Shown: one piece after another, positions 31,446-41,095 of the stretch | Layout of the letters: the number at the start of each line of letters is the position of its first letter | Position numbering within the stretch: position 1 is the first letter of the stretch | The notes under the pieces: model-generated | Seen by the model: the letters and a program-made list of their open reading frames with translations, nothing else | Databases searched by the model: none | What the model was told of the DNA's origin: nothing | NCBI GenBank assembly: GCA_002897675.1 | Contig: BDSU01000008.1 | Coordinates: 1-64,000, forward strand | DNA length: 64,000 bases | Source: a bacterium BMS3Abin02 | Lineage (GTDB): Bacteria > Actinomycetota > Acidimicrobiia > Spongiisociales > UBA4744 | Direction: 5' to 3' | Position numbers and translations under genes: made by a program

Positions 31446-33182
31446 TTGACCAAGAGAACCGGAGCCGAAGTCCTCATCACCTCCCTCGAGTCGGAAGGTG
31501 TAGACGTTGTTTTCGGAGTCCCCGGCGGCGCGATCCTCCCCGCCTACGACCCGCTCTACGACAGCCCGATCCGTCACATCCTCGCCCGCCACGAGCAGGG
31601 CGCCGGCCACATGGCCGAGGGTTACGCCTGGGCGACCGGAAAGGTCGGAGTATGCATCGCCACTTCGGGTCCGGGTGCCACGAACCTGGTCACACCCCTT
31701 GCCGACGCCCTGATCGATTCGGTTCCACTGGTCGCGATCACCGGTCAGGTGGCTACCCGCTCCGTCGGCAACGATGCCTTCCAGGAGGCATACACGGTTG
31801 GTATCACGATGTCCGCCACCAAACACAACTACTTCGTGACCGACCCGAACGACATCGCCGATGCGGTCCATGAGGCGTTCCACATCGCGGCCACCGGGCG
31901 ACCCGGCCCGGTGTTGATCGACATCCCCAAGGATGTGCTGGCCGGCCTGGCCACAAACCACACGCCTCAGGAGATACACCTGCCGGGCTACAAGCCAAGA
32001 TCGGAAGGGCATTACCGCAAGGCGAAGGAGGCGGTGTCGCTGATCGCTTCGGCCACACGCCCGGTCCTGTACGTCGGCGGCGGGATCATCAAGGCAGGCG
32101 CCCACGAGGAGGTGCGCCGGCTGGCCGAGGCGGCCAACCTGCCGGTGGTGACGACCCTGATGGGGCGTGGCGCCTTCCCGGACCACCATCCGCTCGCCCT
32201 CGGTATGTCGGGCATGCACGGAACCTACACGGCGACCACCGCCATTCAGAAAGCAGACCTGCTGATCGCGATCGGTGTCAGGTTCGACGATCGTGTCACC
32301 GGCGACCCGGCTTCGTTCGCTCCCCACGCCAAGGTGATCCACGCCGATATCGATCCCGCCGAGATCGGCAAGGTTCGCAAGGCGGACGTCCCGATCGTCG
32401 GCGACGCCCGGCGGGTGCTCGGTCAGCTGCTCGACGAATGGGGCGACCGAGAGATCCCCGACCGGACATCCTGGTTGACGATCCTGAACGACTGGCAGCA
32501 CGAGTATCCGCTGAAATACGACCAGCAGCCGGATGGGCCGATCAAGCCCCAGTACGTGATCGAGGAGCTCTACCGGCTGACCGGAGGCGATGCCATCCTG
32601 GTCTCAGGAGTCGGGCAGCACCAGATGTGGGCATCGCAGTTCTGGAAGTTCGACGAGCCGAACCGGTGGATCAACTCGGGAGGGCTGGGCACCATGGGGT
32701 TTGCGGTTCCGGCCGCCGTCGGCGCCAAAGCCGGAAAACCCGACGAACTCGTGTACGCGATCGACGGCGACGGCTGCTTCCAAATGACCCTTCAGGAACT
32801 GATCACCGCCGCCACGGAGCAGATCCCCGTGAAGATCGCCGTCATGAACAACGGCGCCCACGGCATGGTAAAACAGTGGCAGAAGCTCTTCTACTCCGGG
32901 CGCTTCTCGGCCACTCTGCTCGGCGACAAGGTCGACTACGTCCAGCTGGTGGAGGGGATGGGCTGTGCGGGGCTGCGCGCCCAGACACCCGAGGAAGTCG
33001 CCCCGGTCATCGAGAAGTCACTGGCGATCGACGATCGGCCGGTCGTGGTCGAGTTCGTCGTCGATCCGGACGAAATGGTGTTCCCGATGGTACGTGCCGG
33101 AGGGACGAACGACGAGGTGATGATCGGTCCCGACACGATCGTCAAGCAGAATCCGAACGACATCCCGAGATTGGACACGTAA
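31446..33182 (+). CDS. ilvB: Acetolactate synthase, large (catalytic) subunit
   Basis: 578 residues from the TTG at 31446, preceded by AAAGGG. ThDP-dependent AHAS of valine, leucine and isoleucine synthesis. The activating glutamate is in [15 protein letters not shown]; the FAD domain and [15 protein letters not shown]-type central part follow; the ThDP-Mg motif is [29 protein letters not shown] (GDG to NN). Length and motifs are those of a standard biosynthetic enzyme. It is followed two bases later by its regulatory subunit gene. Confidence 0.97.
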   Translation: MTKRTGAEVLITSLESEGVDVVFGVPGGAILPAYDPLYDSPIRHILARHEQGAGHMAEGYAWATGKVGVCIATSGPGATNLVTPLADALIDSVPLVAITGQVATRSVGNDAFQEAYTVGITMSATKHNYFVTDPNDIADAVHEAFHIAATGRPGPVLIDIPKDVLAGLATNHTPQEIHLPGYKPRSEGHYRKAKEAVSLIASATRPVLYVGGGIIKAGAHEEVRRLAEAANLPVVTTLMGRGAFPDHHPLALGMSGMHGTYTATTAIQKADLLIAIGVRFDDRVTGDPASFAPHAKVIHADIDPAEIGKVRKADVPIVGDARRVLGQLLDEWGDREIPDRTSWLTILNDWQHEYPLKYDQQPDGPIKPQYVIEELYRLTGGDAILVSGVGQHQMWASQFWKFDEPNRWINSGGLGTMGFAVPAAVGAKAGKPDELVYAIDGDGCFQMTLQELITAATEQIPVKIAVMNNGAHGMVKQWQKLFYSGRFSATLLGDKVDYVQLVEGMGCAGLRAQTPEEVAPVIEKSLAIDDRPVVVEFVVDPDEMVFPMVRAGGTNDEVMIGPDTIVKQNPNDIPRLDT

Positions 33183-33184
33183 CC

Positions 33185-33706
33185 GTGAGCAATTCCATGC
33201 AGATACAACACACGTTGTCGGTGCTCGTCGAGGATAGGCCGGGAGTGTTGGCGCGGGTATCACTGTTGCTGGCCCGCCGCGGGTTCAACATCCACTCGCT
33301 GGCCGTCGGACCCGCCAGAGACGATGGCACGGCGCTCATGACCATCGTTGTCGAGGCCCCGGAACTGGAACAGGTGAAGAAGCAACTGCACAAGCTGATC
33401 AACGTCGTGAAGATCGCAGAACTGGACCCTGAACAGTCCCTCGAGCGCGAGATCATGATCGTACGCGTCAGCGCTCCTTCCAGCCGCCGAGGCGAGGTAT
33501 TGGAGGTGGCCGCGATCTTCAAGGCAATCGCCGTGGACGTCGGTCCCGCGACGATCGCCTTCCAGGTCACAGGCGATGCGACCAAGCTCAGAGACTTCCT
33601 GAATCTGGTCCGCCCCTACGGAATCACCGACCTCGTAACATCCGGACGGATAGCGATGGCCAGAGAAGTGAAGAACAACAGCGCAAGCTTGCGCGCGATC
33701 GGCTGA
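33185..33706 (+). CDS. ilvN: Acetolactate synthase, small (regulatory) subunit
   Basis: 173 residues from the GTG at 33185. An N-terminal ACT domain ([34 protein letters not shown]) binds the valine effector, and the C-terminal ALS_ss_C domain ([13 protein letters not shown]...[15 protein letters not shown]) activates the large subunit. The length is that of the longer ilvH/ilvN type of Actinobacteria. It stands in the ilvBNC operon between ilvB and ilvC. Confidence 0.95.
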   Translation: MSNSMQIQHTLSVLVEDRPGVLARVSLLLARRGFNIHSLAVGPARDDGTALMTIVVEAPELEQVKKQLHKLINVVKIAELDPEQSLEREIMIVRVSAPSSRRGEVLEVAAIFKAIAVDVGPATIAFQVTGDATKLRDFLNLVRPYGITDLVTSGRIAMAREVKNNSASLRAIG

Positions 33707-33714
33707 GAGGGAAC

Positions 33715-34722
33715 ATGGCCACCATCTACTACGACCAAGACAGCGACCCGTCGATCATCAGGGACCGAAAGGTGGCGGTGATCGGCTACGGAAGCCAAGG
33801 GCACGCCCATGCGCTGAACCTGAACGAAGCAGGCGTCGATGTCGTCGTCGGCCTCCGCCCCGACTCGGGCAGCCGAGGGCAGGCCGAAGAAGCCGGGCTG
33901 CGAGTGATGGACGTCCCGGACGCCGCCGCCTGGGCGGACGTCGTCATGCTGCTGGTGCCCGACCAGTTGATGGCCGACCTGTACACGACCGAGGTGGCGC
34001 CCCACCTCGAGCCGGGCGACACCCTGATGTTCGCCCACGGTTTCAACATCCACTTCGGGTTCATCCAACCCCCCGAAGGGGTCGATGTGGTGATGGTGGC
34101 ACCCAAGGGCCCGGGACATCTGGTTCGTCGCACCTACACGGAGAGCTCGGGCGTCCCCTGCCTCCTGGCCGTTCACCAGGACGCCACCGGAGGCGCCCAT
34201 GATCTGGGCCTCTCGTATGCCTGGGGAATCGGCGGGACCAGAGCCGGGGTGCTGGAGACGACCTTCAAGGAGGAGACGGAGACAGACCTGTTCGGGGAGC
34301 AGGTGATTCTGTGCGGGGGCGTCTCATCTCTGATCAAAGCGTCGTTCGAGACTCTGGTCGAGGCCGGGTACCAGCCCGAATCCGCCTACTTCGAGACCCT
34401 CCACGAACTCAAGCTGATCGTCGACCTCCTCTTCGAGGGCGGCCTCTCGTGGATGCGATACAGCGTCTCCGACACCGCAGAGTATGGCGACTACACGCGT
34501 GGCCCTCGCATCGTCACCGACCAGACCAAGACGGCGATGAGGGACGTGCTCGACGAGATCCAGTCGGGCGCCTTCGCCAAAGAGTGGATGTCCCAGGCGC
34601 GAGCCGGAGCCCCGTTCCTCCTGGAGCATCGTGCGCAGGATCGCGACCACCTCATCGAGCAGGTGGGACGCAGCCTTCGCCAGATGATGCCCTTCCTCGA
34701 CCCGAAGCAGCCCCCGGAGTGA
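33715..34722 (+). CDS. ilvC: Ketol-acid reductoisomerase (class I)
   Basis: 335 residues, the short class I form. The nucleotide site is [19 protein letters not shown] (about residues 22-41) and metal-binding acidic residues are in the C-terminal helical domain ([20 protein letters not shown]). It converts acetolactate to dihydroxy-isovalerate with NAD(P)H and Mg. The gene follows ilvN by eight bases and closes ilvBNC; a leucine leader begins two bases after its stop. Confidence 0.96.
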   Translation: MATIYYDQDSDPSIIRDRKVAVIGYGSQGHAHALNLNEAGVDVVVGLRPDSGSRGQAEEAGLRVMDVPDAAAWADVVMLLVPDQLMADLYTTEVAPHLEPGDTLMFAHGFNIHFGFIQPPEGVDVVMVAPKGPGHLVRRTYTESSGVPCLLAVHQDATGGAHDLGLSYAWGIGGTRAGVLETTFKEETETDLFGEQVILCGGVSSLIKASFETLVEAGYQPESAYFETLHELKLIVDLLFEGGLSWMRYSVSDTAEYGDYTRGPRIVTDQTKTAMRDVLDEIQSGAFAKEWMSQARAGAPFLLEHRAQDRDHLIEQVGRSLRQMMPFLDPKQPPE

Positions 34723-34724
34723 AC

Positions 34725-34802
34725 ATGCAGGACGCTCGAATGGCTCGACTCCCCCGTTGGAGGCTTCTCGTGCTTCCCAGGCCGGGCAGCCTCATCGGCT
34801 GA
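34725..34802 (+). CDS. leuA leader peptide ORF
   Basis: 25 codons plus TGA: MQDARMARLPRWRLLVLPRP and then GSLIG. Leucine codons cluster in RLLVL and LIG. The last five codons and the stop are inside a strong hairpin, and leuA begins 84 bases after the stop. Leucine-coding leaders upstream of leuA are described for Actinobacteria, so this is a reasonable attenuator candidate, though no ribosome-binding site stands out. Confidence 0.55.
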   Translation: MQDARMARLPRWRLLVLPRPGSLIG

Positions 34803-34838
34803 CCCGGCCCCCTCCGGCAGGCAGGCCACCGCCTGCCG
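34780..34838 (+). promoter_or_regulatory. Two hairpins of the leuA leader
   Basis: Stem 1: GGCCGGGCAGCC (34780-34791), loop tcatc, GGCTG-a-CCCGGCC (34797-34809), a twelve-base stem with one bulged A that contains the leader stop codon. Stem 2: CGGCAGG (34815-34821) with CCTGCCG (34832-34838), loop of ten. No T tract follows, so control could be through translation or a GC-type terminator. Ribosome position on the leucine codons would decide whether stem 1 can form. Confidence 0.5.
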
Positions 34839-34886
34839 TCGTCCCGCGCCGGAAGTCACCGGCAACGAGAGAACAAGGAGTTTGCC

Positions 34887-36398
34887 ATGTCCGACCGTTT
34901 GATCCTCTTCGACACCACCCTGCGTGACGGGGAACAGGCTCCGGGGATCGCCCTTTCCCCCGATGAGAAAGTAGCCATCGCCCAGCAGCTCGCCAAGCTG
35001 CGCATCGACGTGATCGAGGCCGGCTTTGCAGCGTCCTCCCCGGGGGACTTCGATGCCGTCTCCCGCATCGCCGAGAACGTAAAGGGACCGGTCATCGCCA
35101 GCCTGGCACGAACCCATCCGGACGACATCGATCAGGCCTGGGACGCTCTTCGCGGCGCCGAGCGGGCTCGCATCCACGTCTTCATGTCCACGTCGCAGGT
35201 ACACATGGAAAAGATGCTGCGCATGACACCCGACGAGGTGCTCGCAGCGTCGGCCGAGGGTGTGAAGAGAGCCCGGAGCTACTGCGACGACGTCGAGTTC
35301 AGCCCGCAGGACGCCACCCGAACCGACCCGGACTTCCTGATGGCCGTGTGCAAAGTCGCGGTCGAGGCAGGCGCAACCACCATCAACATTCCCGACACCG
35401 TCGGCTACGCGATACCAACCGACTTCGCGGAGCTCATCCGCCGGGTGTACGCGGAAGTCCGAGGTGACCACGACGACGTGGTCATCTCGGTCCACTGCCA
35501 CAACGACCTGGGACTCGCCGTCGCGAACTCGCTGGCGGCGATCTCCGCCGGCGCCCGCCAGATCGAAGGGGCTATCAACGGGATAGGCGAACGTGCCGGG
35601 AACACCTCCATCGAAGAGGTGATCATGGCGGTGCGGACCCGATCCGACCGCTTCGACGTGACGGTCGAAGCCGACAGCACCCAGATCTTCGAGACGTCCC
35701 GGCTGGTCTCTCGACTTACCGGCTACCCGGTCCAGTACAACAAGGCGGTCGTTGGACGCAACGCTTTCGCCCACGAGGCGGGCATCCACCAGCACGGTGT
35801 CCTGCGGGACCGTCTCACCTACGAGATCATGGATGCGGCCTCCGTCGGCCAGGAGGGTGGCCAGATCATCCTGGGGAAGCACTCGGGGAGGGCCGGTTTT
35901 GCCGACACGCTCACCAAGATGGGAATCGTCCTGGAGGACGAGGCATTCGGCAAGGCGTTCGATCGGTTCAAGCAACTCGCCGATCGGAAGGTCCACATTA
36001 CCGAGGATGAGATCCGGGCGATCGTCGAGGATGAGGTCCGCCAGCCACAGCAGTCCACCGAACTCGTCGGGCTGCACGTCGCCGGAGGTGATGAGGTCAC
36101 TCCCCGGGCAGTGGTGCGACTGAGAATGAACGGCGGTGAGCAGGAGTTCACCGGCGAAGGAGACGGCATGGTGCATGCCGCCTTCGCAGCGATCCGCCAA
36201 GCGTTCGATCTCGACGCGGCACTGGTCGACTACCGGGTCGTCCCCGTGACCTCCGGAGCGGACGCGATGGCAGAGGTGAACGTCGTGGTCAGGGTCGGGG
36301 ACGGTGCCTACTCGGGACGAAGCGTCTCGACCGACGTCGTCGAAGGCTCGGCTAAAGCGTTCGTCTCGGCACTCGACAAGGCGTCATGGCAGGTTTGA
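34887..36398 (+). CDS. leuA: 2-isopropylmalate synthase
   Basis: 503 residues, the roughly 500-residue bacterial type. It condenses acetyl-CoA with 2-oxoisovalerate, the first committed step to leucine. The HMGL-like barrel has [12 protein letters not shown] at the start and the metal-binding HCHNDLG near residue 205; [16 protein letters not shown]-like [17 protein letters not shown] is also seen. The C-terminal LeuA dimer/allosteric domain (about residues 380-503) should confer leucine feedback inhibition. AAGGAG precedes the ATG. Confidence 0.96.
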   Translation: MSDRLILFDTTLRDGEQAPGIALSPDEKVAIAQQLAKLRIDVIEAGFAASSPGDFDAVSRIAENVKGPVIASLARTHPDDIDQAWDALRGAERARIHVFMSTSQVHMEKMLRMTPDEVLAASAEGVKRARSYCDDVEFSPQDATRTDPDFLMAVCKVAVEAGATTINIPDTVGYAIPTDFAELIRRVYAEVRGDHDDVVISVHCHNDLGLAVANSLAAISAGARQIEGAINGIGERAGNTSIEEVIMAVRTRSDRFDVTVEADSTQIFETSRLVSRLTGYPVQYNKAVVGRNAFAHEAGIHQHGVLRDRLTYEIMDAASVGQEGGQIILGKHSGRAGFADTLTKMGIVLEDEAFGKAFDRFKQLADRKVHITEDEIRAIVEDEVRQPQQSTELVGLHVAGGDEVTPRAVVRLRMNGGEQEFTGEGDGMVHAAFAAIRQAFDLDAALVDYRVVPVTSGADAMAEVNVVVRVGDGAYSGRSVSTDVVEGSAKAFVSALDKASWQV

Positions 36399-36438
36399 GC
36401 GTCGGTACACTCGTCCATCCCTGCGTGGAAGGTACAGC

Positions 36439-37500
36439 ATGGCCAAGCATCGAATCGCGGTGATCGGAGGCGACGGGATCGGACCGGAGGTCACCGCCGA
36501 GGCGCTGAAAGTCCTCTCGGCGGCAGCGGAACGGTTCTCGTTCACCATCGAGACCACCGAGTACGGCCTGGGAAGCGCGCTCTACCTGGCGACCGGGGAG
36601 GTCCTCCCCGACTCGATCGAGGCCGAGCTCGACGACCACGACGCCATCCTGCTGGGCGCGGTCGGCAGCCCCGACGTTCCTCCCGGGGTACTCGAACGGG
36701 GCCTGCTGCTGCGGCTTCGATTCGACTTCGACCAGTACGTCAACCTGCGTCCCGTGAAGCTGTATCCGGGGGTCTCTTCACCGATCGCCGGCCTGACACC
36801 GGAACGCTGCGACCTGGTGGTGGTCAGGGAGAACACCGAGGGGCTCTATGTGGGCGCCGGGGGGACGCTGCGAAGAGGAACCTCCGATGAGGTGGCGACC
36901 CAGGAGTCGATCAACACCCGCACGGGCGTGGAACGGGTGGTTCGCTACGCCTTCTCCAAGGCGGAGCAACGCAGCGGGCGACTCACCTTGTGCCACAAGA
37001 CCAACGTCCTCGTTTACGCCGGCGACCTGTGGACGAGAACCACGGAGGAGGTCTCGGCCGAGTTCCCGGAGGTGACGCTCGACTATGCCCATGTCGATGC
37101 GATGTGCCTCTACCTGGTGACCGAGCCCGAGCGGTTCGACGTTGTCGTGACCGACAACCTGTTCGGCGACATCATCACCGACCTGGGTGCTGCCGTTCAG
37201 GGTGGGATGGGATTGGCTGCCAGCGGGAACCTCAACCCTCCCGGCGATCACCCTTCGATGTTCGAGCCGGTCCACGGCTCGGCACCGGACATCGCCGGCA
37301 GGGGTTGGGCCAACCCGGTCGCATCGGTCCTGTCGACCGCCATGTGTCTCGCAGCCCTGGGTGAGACCGATGCCGCCCGTGCGGTGGAGGCGGCGGCAAG
37401 CTCGGCGCTGTCCGAGCTTGGGTCGATGAGCGGACCCGAAATGGGCGCCACGACCGCGCAGATCGGCGACCGTGTCGCGACGCTGGTGGCGACAGGCTGA
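36439..37500 (+). CDS. leuB: 3-isopropylmalate dehydrogenase
   Basis: 353 residues from the ATG at 36439 ([18 protein letters not shown]). Beta-decarboxylating dehydrogenase: the substrate loop has [11 protein letters not shown] and [13 protein letters not shown], the metal site [20 protein letters not shown], and the NAD site [20 protein letters not shown]. It oxidises 3-isopropylmalate to the leucine keto acid. It lies 40 bases after leuA, the last gene before the disturbed region and island. Confidence 0.96.
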   Translation: MAKHRIAVIGGDGIGPEVTAEALKVLSAAAERFSFTIETTEYGLGSALYLATGEVLPDSIEAELDDHDAILLGAVGSPDVPPGVLERGLLLRLRFDFDQYVNLRPVKLYPGVSSPIAGLTPERCDLVVVRENTEGLYVGAGGTLRRGTSDEVATQESINTRTGVERVVRYAFSKAEQRSGRLTLCHKTNVLVYAGDLWTRTTEEVSAEFPEVTLDYAHVDAMCLYLVTEPERFDVVVTDNLFGDIITDLGAAVQGGMGLAASGNLNPPGDHPSMFEPVHGSAPDIAGRGWANPVASVLSTAMCLAALGETDAARAVEAAASSALSELGSMSGPEMGATTAQIGDRVATLVATG

Positions 37501-37521
37501 GGGCCGCCGATCGCTCCGGCG

Positions 37522-37963
37522 CTACCCGGTGTCGACGACTTCGGGTGGTCCCACGATGAGAAGGGTGACGAGTCTTCGCCGCACGTCGCTTCGCAAACCG
37601 TGCAGTCCGGGTATCAAGGTCATCCCGTCGTAGCGGGTGAACCGAAAGTGCCCTGAGGGGCGCCCGTCGATCCGCCAGTCGCCTTCGTGAGCGAGACGGT
37701 GGTGGTGCCCGCAGAGCATCGCCAACCAGGCGCTCATCGACGTGGCCCCGTCTTGGCGCCACAGCTCCTGCCGGTCGCAGGCGGCGATCACCTCGAGTTG
37801 GGTTGCCGGCATGCGGACCGCGTCGATCCGTCCGATCGTGTCGGCCAACTCGCTCGGTGGATACGCGTCCCCATGGTCATCTTCTCGATCGCCGGGGAAG
37901 CATCCTCGAGATATCGGCCGGGTGCGACAGAAACGCCTTCTGCGCCGGGGACCACTCGGCCAT
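37522..37963 (-). pseudogene. DUF222/HNH endonuclease (13E12-type) remnant
   Basis: A proper start is seen at 37963 (ATG with AAGGAGGTG upstream) reading MAEWSPAQKAFLSHPADISR. The frame shifts near 37880 and continues as PSELADTIGRIDAVRMPATQ and SMSAWLAMLCG, the N-terminal part of DUF222 proteins. It then runs straight into HHHRLAHEGDWRI and HFRFTRYDG, the end of the HNH domain. The middle roughly 250 residues are missing, apparently by a deletion between two Cys/His-containing parts. So it is a broken and internally deleted gene. Confidence 0.7.
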
Positions 37964-38119
37964 TCACACCTCCTTGGTAACGCCCTGAACATTCGGATGG
38001 CTGAGGTCGAGGGCGGCGTGAAAGTGCTGAGGCTCTGACGGGACCTGGAGGCAATTCGGACATCGTCTCGACGAAGGGCGGATAGACATGAACACCTGTG
38101 AACACAAGGCGTTTCGCAA
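37964..38119. other. Spacer between the HNH relic and the island
   Basis: About 150 bases with no credible gene. It is the chromosomal flank left of the duplicated tRNA end. Confidence 0.5.
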
Positions 38120-38168
38120 GCTCCGGGGGTGAGACTCGAACTCACAACCTGCGGATTAACAGTCCGTT
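38120..38168. repeat. Left attachment repeat (orphan tRNA-Asn 3' part)
   Basis: 49 bases identical to 47737-47785, beginning GCTCCGGGGGTGAGACTCGA and ending AACAGTCCGTT. It covers the T arm, variable loop and the anticodon arm of tRNA-Asn but lacks the rest, so it is no tRNA gene. It marks the left junction of the island. Confidence 0.9.
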
Positions 38169-38769
38169 CTGGCACAGTTCTCTGACCGGGCGCAACGGGC
38201 CAACACACCGTGTGACCAGGGCTTTTGTGTCTGCACTGGTGTGCAGCGTCTTGCACTGTTTCTCACCGAAACGCGTCCTGAGCGCGTCCTAGCCCCGCGA
38301 CCAGTCGACCCGCGAGCGCCAGAAAGACCATCGACGGTCTGGTCGCCGATCGCTACAGATGCGACCGACTGGAGGAAGCGGTCGGCGCCGTGGCGCTTCG
38401 ATGACGGTCTCGCCCCCGGACGTGCCGTCGGCAAGATCGGAGCCGGCAGCGACGTCGACTCGAGAGTCGTAGCTTCCGGAGTCGACAGGGCCCATATCCC
38501 CGCCCGGGGTCCCACACGACGACCCGTTGCCAGCTCATCAACGTTGAGGTGCCCGCACAACGGCCGCCTCGACCCACGGCGGAGAACTGGCGGGTCACCA
38601 ACAGGGACGATCCGCCATTCGTGCTCGCCTTCGGGGTCCCGGGCAGGTCTCTTGTTACGAGCATCAGCTACGAACGTGGCTTCGGTCTCAGGGCGGCACT
38701 AGACGTCATCTACCCGATCACAACGGCAGCCACAGACGCGGCACGGCTCCTGCGACTGATCTGAACTCT
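38169..38769. other. Gene-poor left end of the island with an integrase relic
   Basis: About 600 bases with no gene I can support. Bases 38269-38290 are identical to 47654-47675 in the recombinase gene, and the translated stretch QRLALFLTETRPERVL matches the recombinase C-terminus DRLDTKTASKTRPERVL. It thus appears to be the decayed 3' end of a second integrase, next to the left att repeat, as left behind by tandem insertions. A CTGCAC-tggt-GTGCAG hairpin lies at about 38231-38246. Confidence 0.5.
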
Positions 38770-39033
38770 GGCACCAGGTGTGCGCCGCGACCGGCACCGT
38801 GGTGAACAAGACGCGCCCGTATCGGCCCAAACCGCCGGCAGAGCCGAACGCTCCCACCGCATCCTGCTCGAGGAATGGCCCTACATCCGCCCCTGGCACT
38901 CAGAGACCCAACGCACCCAGGAGGCGTGTGCCGGGTTCATCCACTTCTACAATCACCACCACCCCACGGAGCGTTCGGGTGGGCCACCCCCGCCAGCCTC
39001 ATCCAGGAAAACCTCCCCGAAGAGCACACCTAG
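38770..39033 (+). pseudogene. IS481-family transposase 3' remnant
   Basis: Pieces of the C-terminal part of an IS481-type DDE transposase appear in order in three frames: VVNKTRPYRP, then RAERSHRILLEEWPYIRPWH and GFIHFYNHHHP, then FGWATPASLIQENLPEEHT followed by a stop. At least two frameshifts and loss of the 5' part show it is dead. It is evidence of earlier insertions in this island. Confidence 0.75.
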
Positions 39034-39443
39034 CCGTCTCCTTGGCTGCCGATTTCGATGGTCGTAACGGGTAACGTCGGAACATCGTCGGGTGACTGTC
39101 CCAGTGGCACGAATCCCCGACCGGGGTACATGTGACCGACGACACGCTCCAGGGACCCATCGACAACCGGGACTGGTCCATCAGAAGGTGCCACGTTGGT
39201 GTCCGATGGCAGGATGTCCTCTTTGCGTACATAACCGGCCACGTCTCCCTGCTGGTCAAGGGCAGGGATGTAGTCGGGAACCTGCGCGGCATCAATCCCG
39301 TTCGGGGTGAACGCGGATTCTGGCACGGGTCCAACACTTGGACTGGGCACCGAATCCGCAGCGGGGTTCAGAACGATCACGACACCCACGACGACAAGGA
39401 GCGAAGTGAGTAGTAGGCCGACTCGGCGTTTGTGGCTTTTCAT
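39030..39443 (-). CDS. Secreted or anchored protein of unknown function
   Basis: 137 residues. An N-terminal basic head and one helix (MKSHKRRVGLLLTSLLVVVGVVIVLN) precede a Pro/Asp-rich extracytoplasmic part containing VPDYIPALDQQGDVAGYVRKEDIL. That block looks like a small beta domain seen in actinobacterial hypothetical proteins. GAGGA lies upstream of the ATG. It follows the frameshifted secreted gene by 18 bases and probably shares its R1 promoter (40154-40179). Confidence 0.65.
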   Translation of the reverse strand: MKSHKRRVGLLLTSLLVVVGVVIVLNPAADSVPSPSVGPVPESAFTPNGIDAAQVPDYIPALDQQGDVAGYVRKEDILPSDTNVAPSDGPVPVVDGSLERVVGHMYPGRGFVPLGQSPDDVPTLPVTTIEIGSQGDG

Positions 39444-39461
39444 AGCGTCCTCGCAGGTTCT

Positions 39462-39984
39462 CTAATAGTTCTGGTTCGGCGATGTGGCGGAGATCAGGTG
39501 GAAGTACCCCCATTCGCCGCCCCATGGTTCCCAATACGTGCCGTACGCGACGGTGTGAAACGTCTGCAAGCCTGAGGGGTTCGAACAGAGGACAGCACCC
39601 ACACCGAACAGGTACGTCGATGAGCCGCTGTAGTACATGCCTGTGGTCCCGCAGTCGTATCCATCACTGTCAACGACGGTTGAATTCTGCGCGGTTCGCG
39701 CCGGTTGAATTCTGCGCGGTTTAGCGGTTGTCCACGTACGTACCCGAGTACGGACCGCTTGTTCGCCCGAACACGTAGTCAGAGCTCGCCGTAGCAAATA
39801 CCGGTAGGGCAAGCAAGAGAACCAGGGCCGCAACAACGAGACCGACAACAAGCGCCGGACGAACTGGATCGAGTCGCCCGGAATCTCTGCGCCCTACCGC
39901 TTCTGCCGCTCGGAGCCCACGGTCGCTGCGGACAAGGCCACTGCGATCTGGGCTTCTCACGAAGAACTTGACCACCGTTCTCAC
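39462..39984 (-). pseudogene. Secreted protein gene broken by stop and 25-bp duplication
   Basis: The 5' part from the GTG at 39984 (AAAGGAAG upstream) encodes a basic head, a helix PALVVGLVVAALVLLLALPVF and TASSDYVFGRTSGPYSG before TAA at 39721-39723. The 3' part continues in another frame as NSTVVDSDGYDCGTTGMYYSG through HLISATSPNQNY. Removing one copy of the 25-bp direct repeat at 39677-39721 brings both parts into one frame, leaving only the TAA. So an originally single secreted protein of about 165 residues was inactivated; the short 87-residue product may still be made. Confidence 0.65.
39677..39721. repeat. Tandem 20-bp repeat with 25-bp period
   Basis: CGGTTGAATTCTGCGCGGTT occurs at 39677-39696 and 39702-39721, separated by CGCGC. 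The 25-bp duplication shifts the frame of the host gene by one. Confidence 0.9.
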
Positions 39985-40020
39985 CCTTCCTTTCCTGACG
40001 ATCCCACAACTGATTCATCA

Positions 40021-40260
40021 TGGGAGACCCATGAACCCTCCTGACGTAGGCACCAATCGGAGTTCAGCTCCTGCCGGCGGGAGGTGACCTCCGCTGACAG
40101 CAGCTGTCGATACCAAGGCTCGACTTCGACGCTCTCCGGTATCTCATCCCCTATGTGTCCGGACGGGACGATTCGTTTCACCCGGACGGCGACTTCCTCA
40201 ACTCGGCCGGTCGGGTTCCCCGGCTGTCGGCGGCCCCGCCAGTTCGAGGGCCTCGATGAA
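40021..40260. repeat. Copy 1 of a 220-bp dispersed island repeat
   Basis: This segment is clearly similar to 42421-42640, and its right half to 44170-44310. Shared blocks include the GTGACCTCCGC...CAGCAGCTGTCGAT block, the GACTTCGACGCTCTC block, the promoter motif and the tail of the HTH genes (TCGGGTTCCC-GGCTGTCGGCG). The repeat comprises an HTH gene end, the promoter, a conserved roughly 110-base leader and the AGGAGGG-ATGGGTCTC start of a secreted gene, so it looks like a duplicated expression cassette. Confidence 0.75.
40154..40179 (-). promoter_or_regulatory. Island promoter motif R1
   Basis: On the minus strand GAAACG, 12 bases, CGGACACA, upstream of the secreted gene at 39984. It is one of five copies (see 42558, 44189, 44574, 44605). 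GAAAC fits the -35 element of ECF sigma promoters. Confidence 0.6.
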
Positions 40261-40473
40261 TACAGGCCCGGCTACCGGTGAGGCGGCGACGTCGACCCAG
40301 CCCATCTGGCCGGCGAGTGCGAGGGCGGCGCGGGGGTGGTCGACTCCGAGACGGTGCGTGAGTTCCCGGATGAGGCGGCGGGTGTGGCGTTCGGATCGGC
40401 CGATCCACCGGGCGACGGCGCCCATAGTGGGTCCGTCGAGGACATCGGCATCGAGTTCGTAGGACTCCGACAC
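40198..40473 (-). CDS. LuxR-type HTH mini-regulator, copy 1
   Basis: 91 residues from the GTG at 40473. The core TMGAVARWIGRSERHTRRLIRELTHRLGVDHPRAALALAGQMGW is a GerE/LuxR-like four-helix HTH with the expected recognition helix (RSERHTRRLIREL). No receiver or sensor domain is present. It is strongly similar to the protein at 44311-44541 but has a different C-terminal tail, probably after a frameshift in one copy. It begins seven bases after the end of the lipoprotein gene and its 3' end overlaps the R1 repeat. Confidence 0.7.
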   Translation of the reverse strand: MSESYELDADVLDGPTMGAVARWIGRSERHTRRLIRELTHRLGVDHPRAALALAGQMGWVDVAASPVAGPVFIEALELAGPPTAGEPDRPS

Positions 40474-40479
40474 CAGCTC

Positions 40480-41064
40480 TCACACCCTATCTTCGTCGAT
40501 GTCGACACATCCGAAGCTCGAACCCGTGCGGCCGACGACGGTGACGTCCAACCCCAGGCCCAGGTCCACCCACGGTTCCCTCTCGAATCGCAGCACCGTC
40601 CCGGCAAAGCGGATCGGTCCTCCCGTCGGACCGCCGACCAGCAACTCGGCCACCCCGTCGGCGTCGACGTCCATCGGGAACACCTCGGCCGGCTTGTTGA
40701 CGTCCCCCACCTGGAACGGTTCGACCGTCAGACCGGTGCCACACACCGCGATCGTCGTCTCCCCGATGGCAGGCCGGTCCACCGCGATCGTCTCGGGCCG
40801 ACCGTCCCCGTCCAGGTCGTTCTCGAATCTCGGACTCCACGGATGCGTCTTCTCGGGGCAAACGATCGTGCCGTCGGCGAGGGTCACGACGGAGGTGACC
40901 TTGGGCACCGTCGTCGATATTGAAGACATCGACGTGGGAGGCCCAGTGGACGTCGGCGCCGTGGACGAACCCGTCACGGAGATCTCCACCGTCGAAGACA
41001 CCGACGAGGCCCCGACGGTCGCACACCCGCCAACCAGAACGGCACCGGCGAGCACCCGCCCCAA
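40480..41064 (-). CDS. Lipoprotein with DGDG (FG-GAP/VCBS-like) motifs
   Basis: 194 residues from a TTG; a GTG nine bases further in is also possible. Lipobox LAGAVLVGGC near the start, then a Ser/Thr linker, then ENDLDGDGRPETIAVD and FPMDVDADGVAELLVGG, which look like calcium-binding loops of FG-GAP propeller repeats. Four Cys could form disulfides outside the cell. It is located in a minus-strand run with the metzincin and lipoprotein genes, 31 bases after the latter. Function unknown. Confidence 0.65.
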   Translation of the reverse strand: MGRVLAGAVLVGGCATVGASSVSSTVEISVTGSSTAPTSTGPPTSMSSISTTVPKVTSVVTLADGTIVCPEKTHPWSPRFENDLDGDGRPETIAVDRPAIGETTIAVCGTGLTVEPFQVGDVNKPAEVFPMDVDADGVAELLVGGPTGGPIRFAGTVLRFEREPWVDLGLGLDVTVVGRTGSSFGCVDIDEDRV

Positions 41065-41095
41065 GAGATGAGGTGCGTGGGCTACCGTCGATGCG

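Noticed and set aside
38241-38764. Overlapping open frames at the left end of the island
   Set aside because: They show no start signals or domain similarity except for the short integrase-end match, so I do not call a gene.
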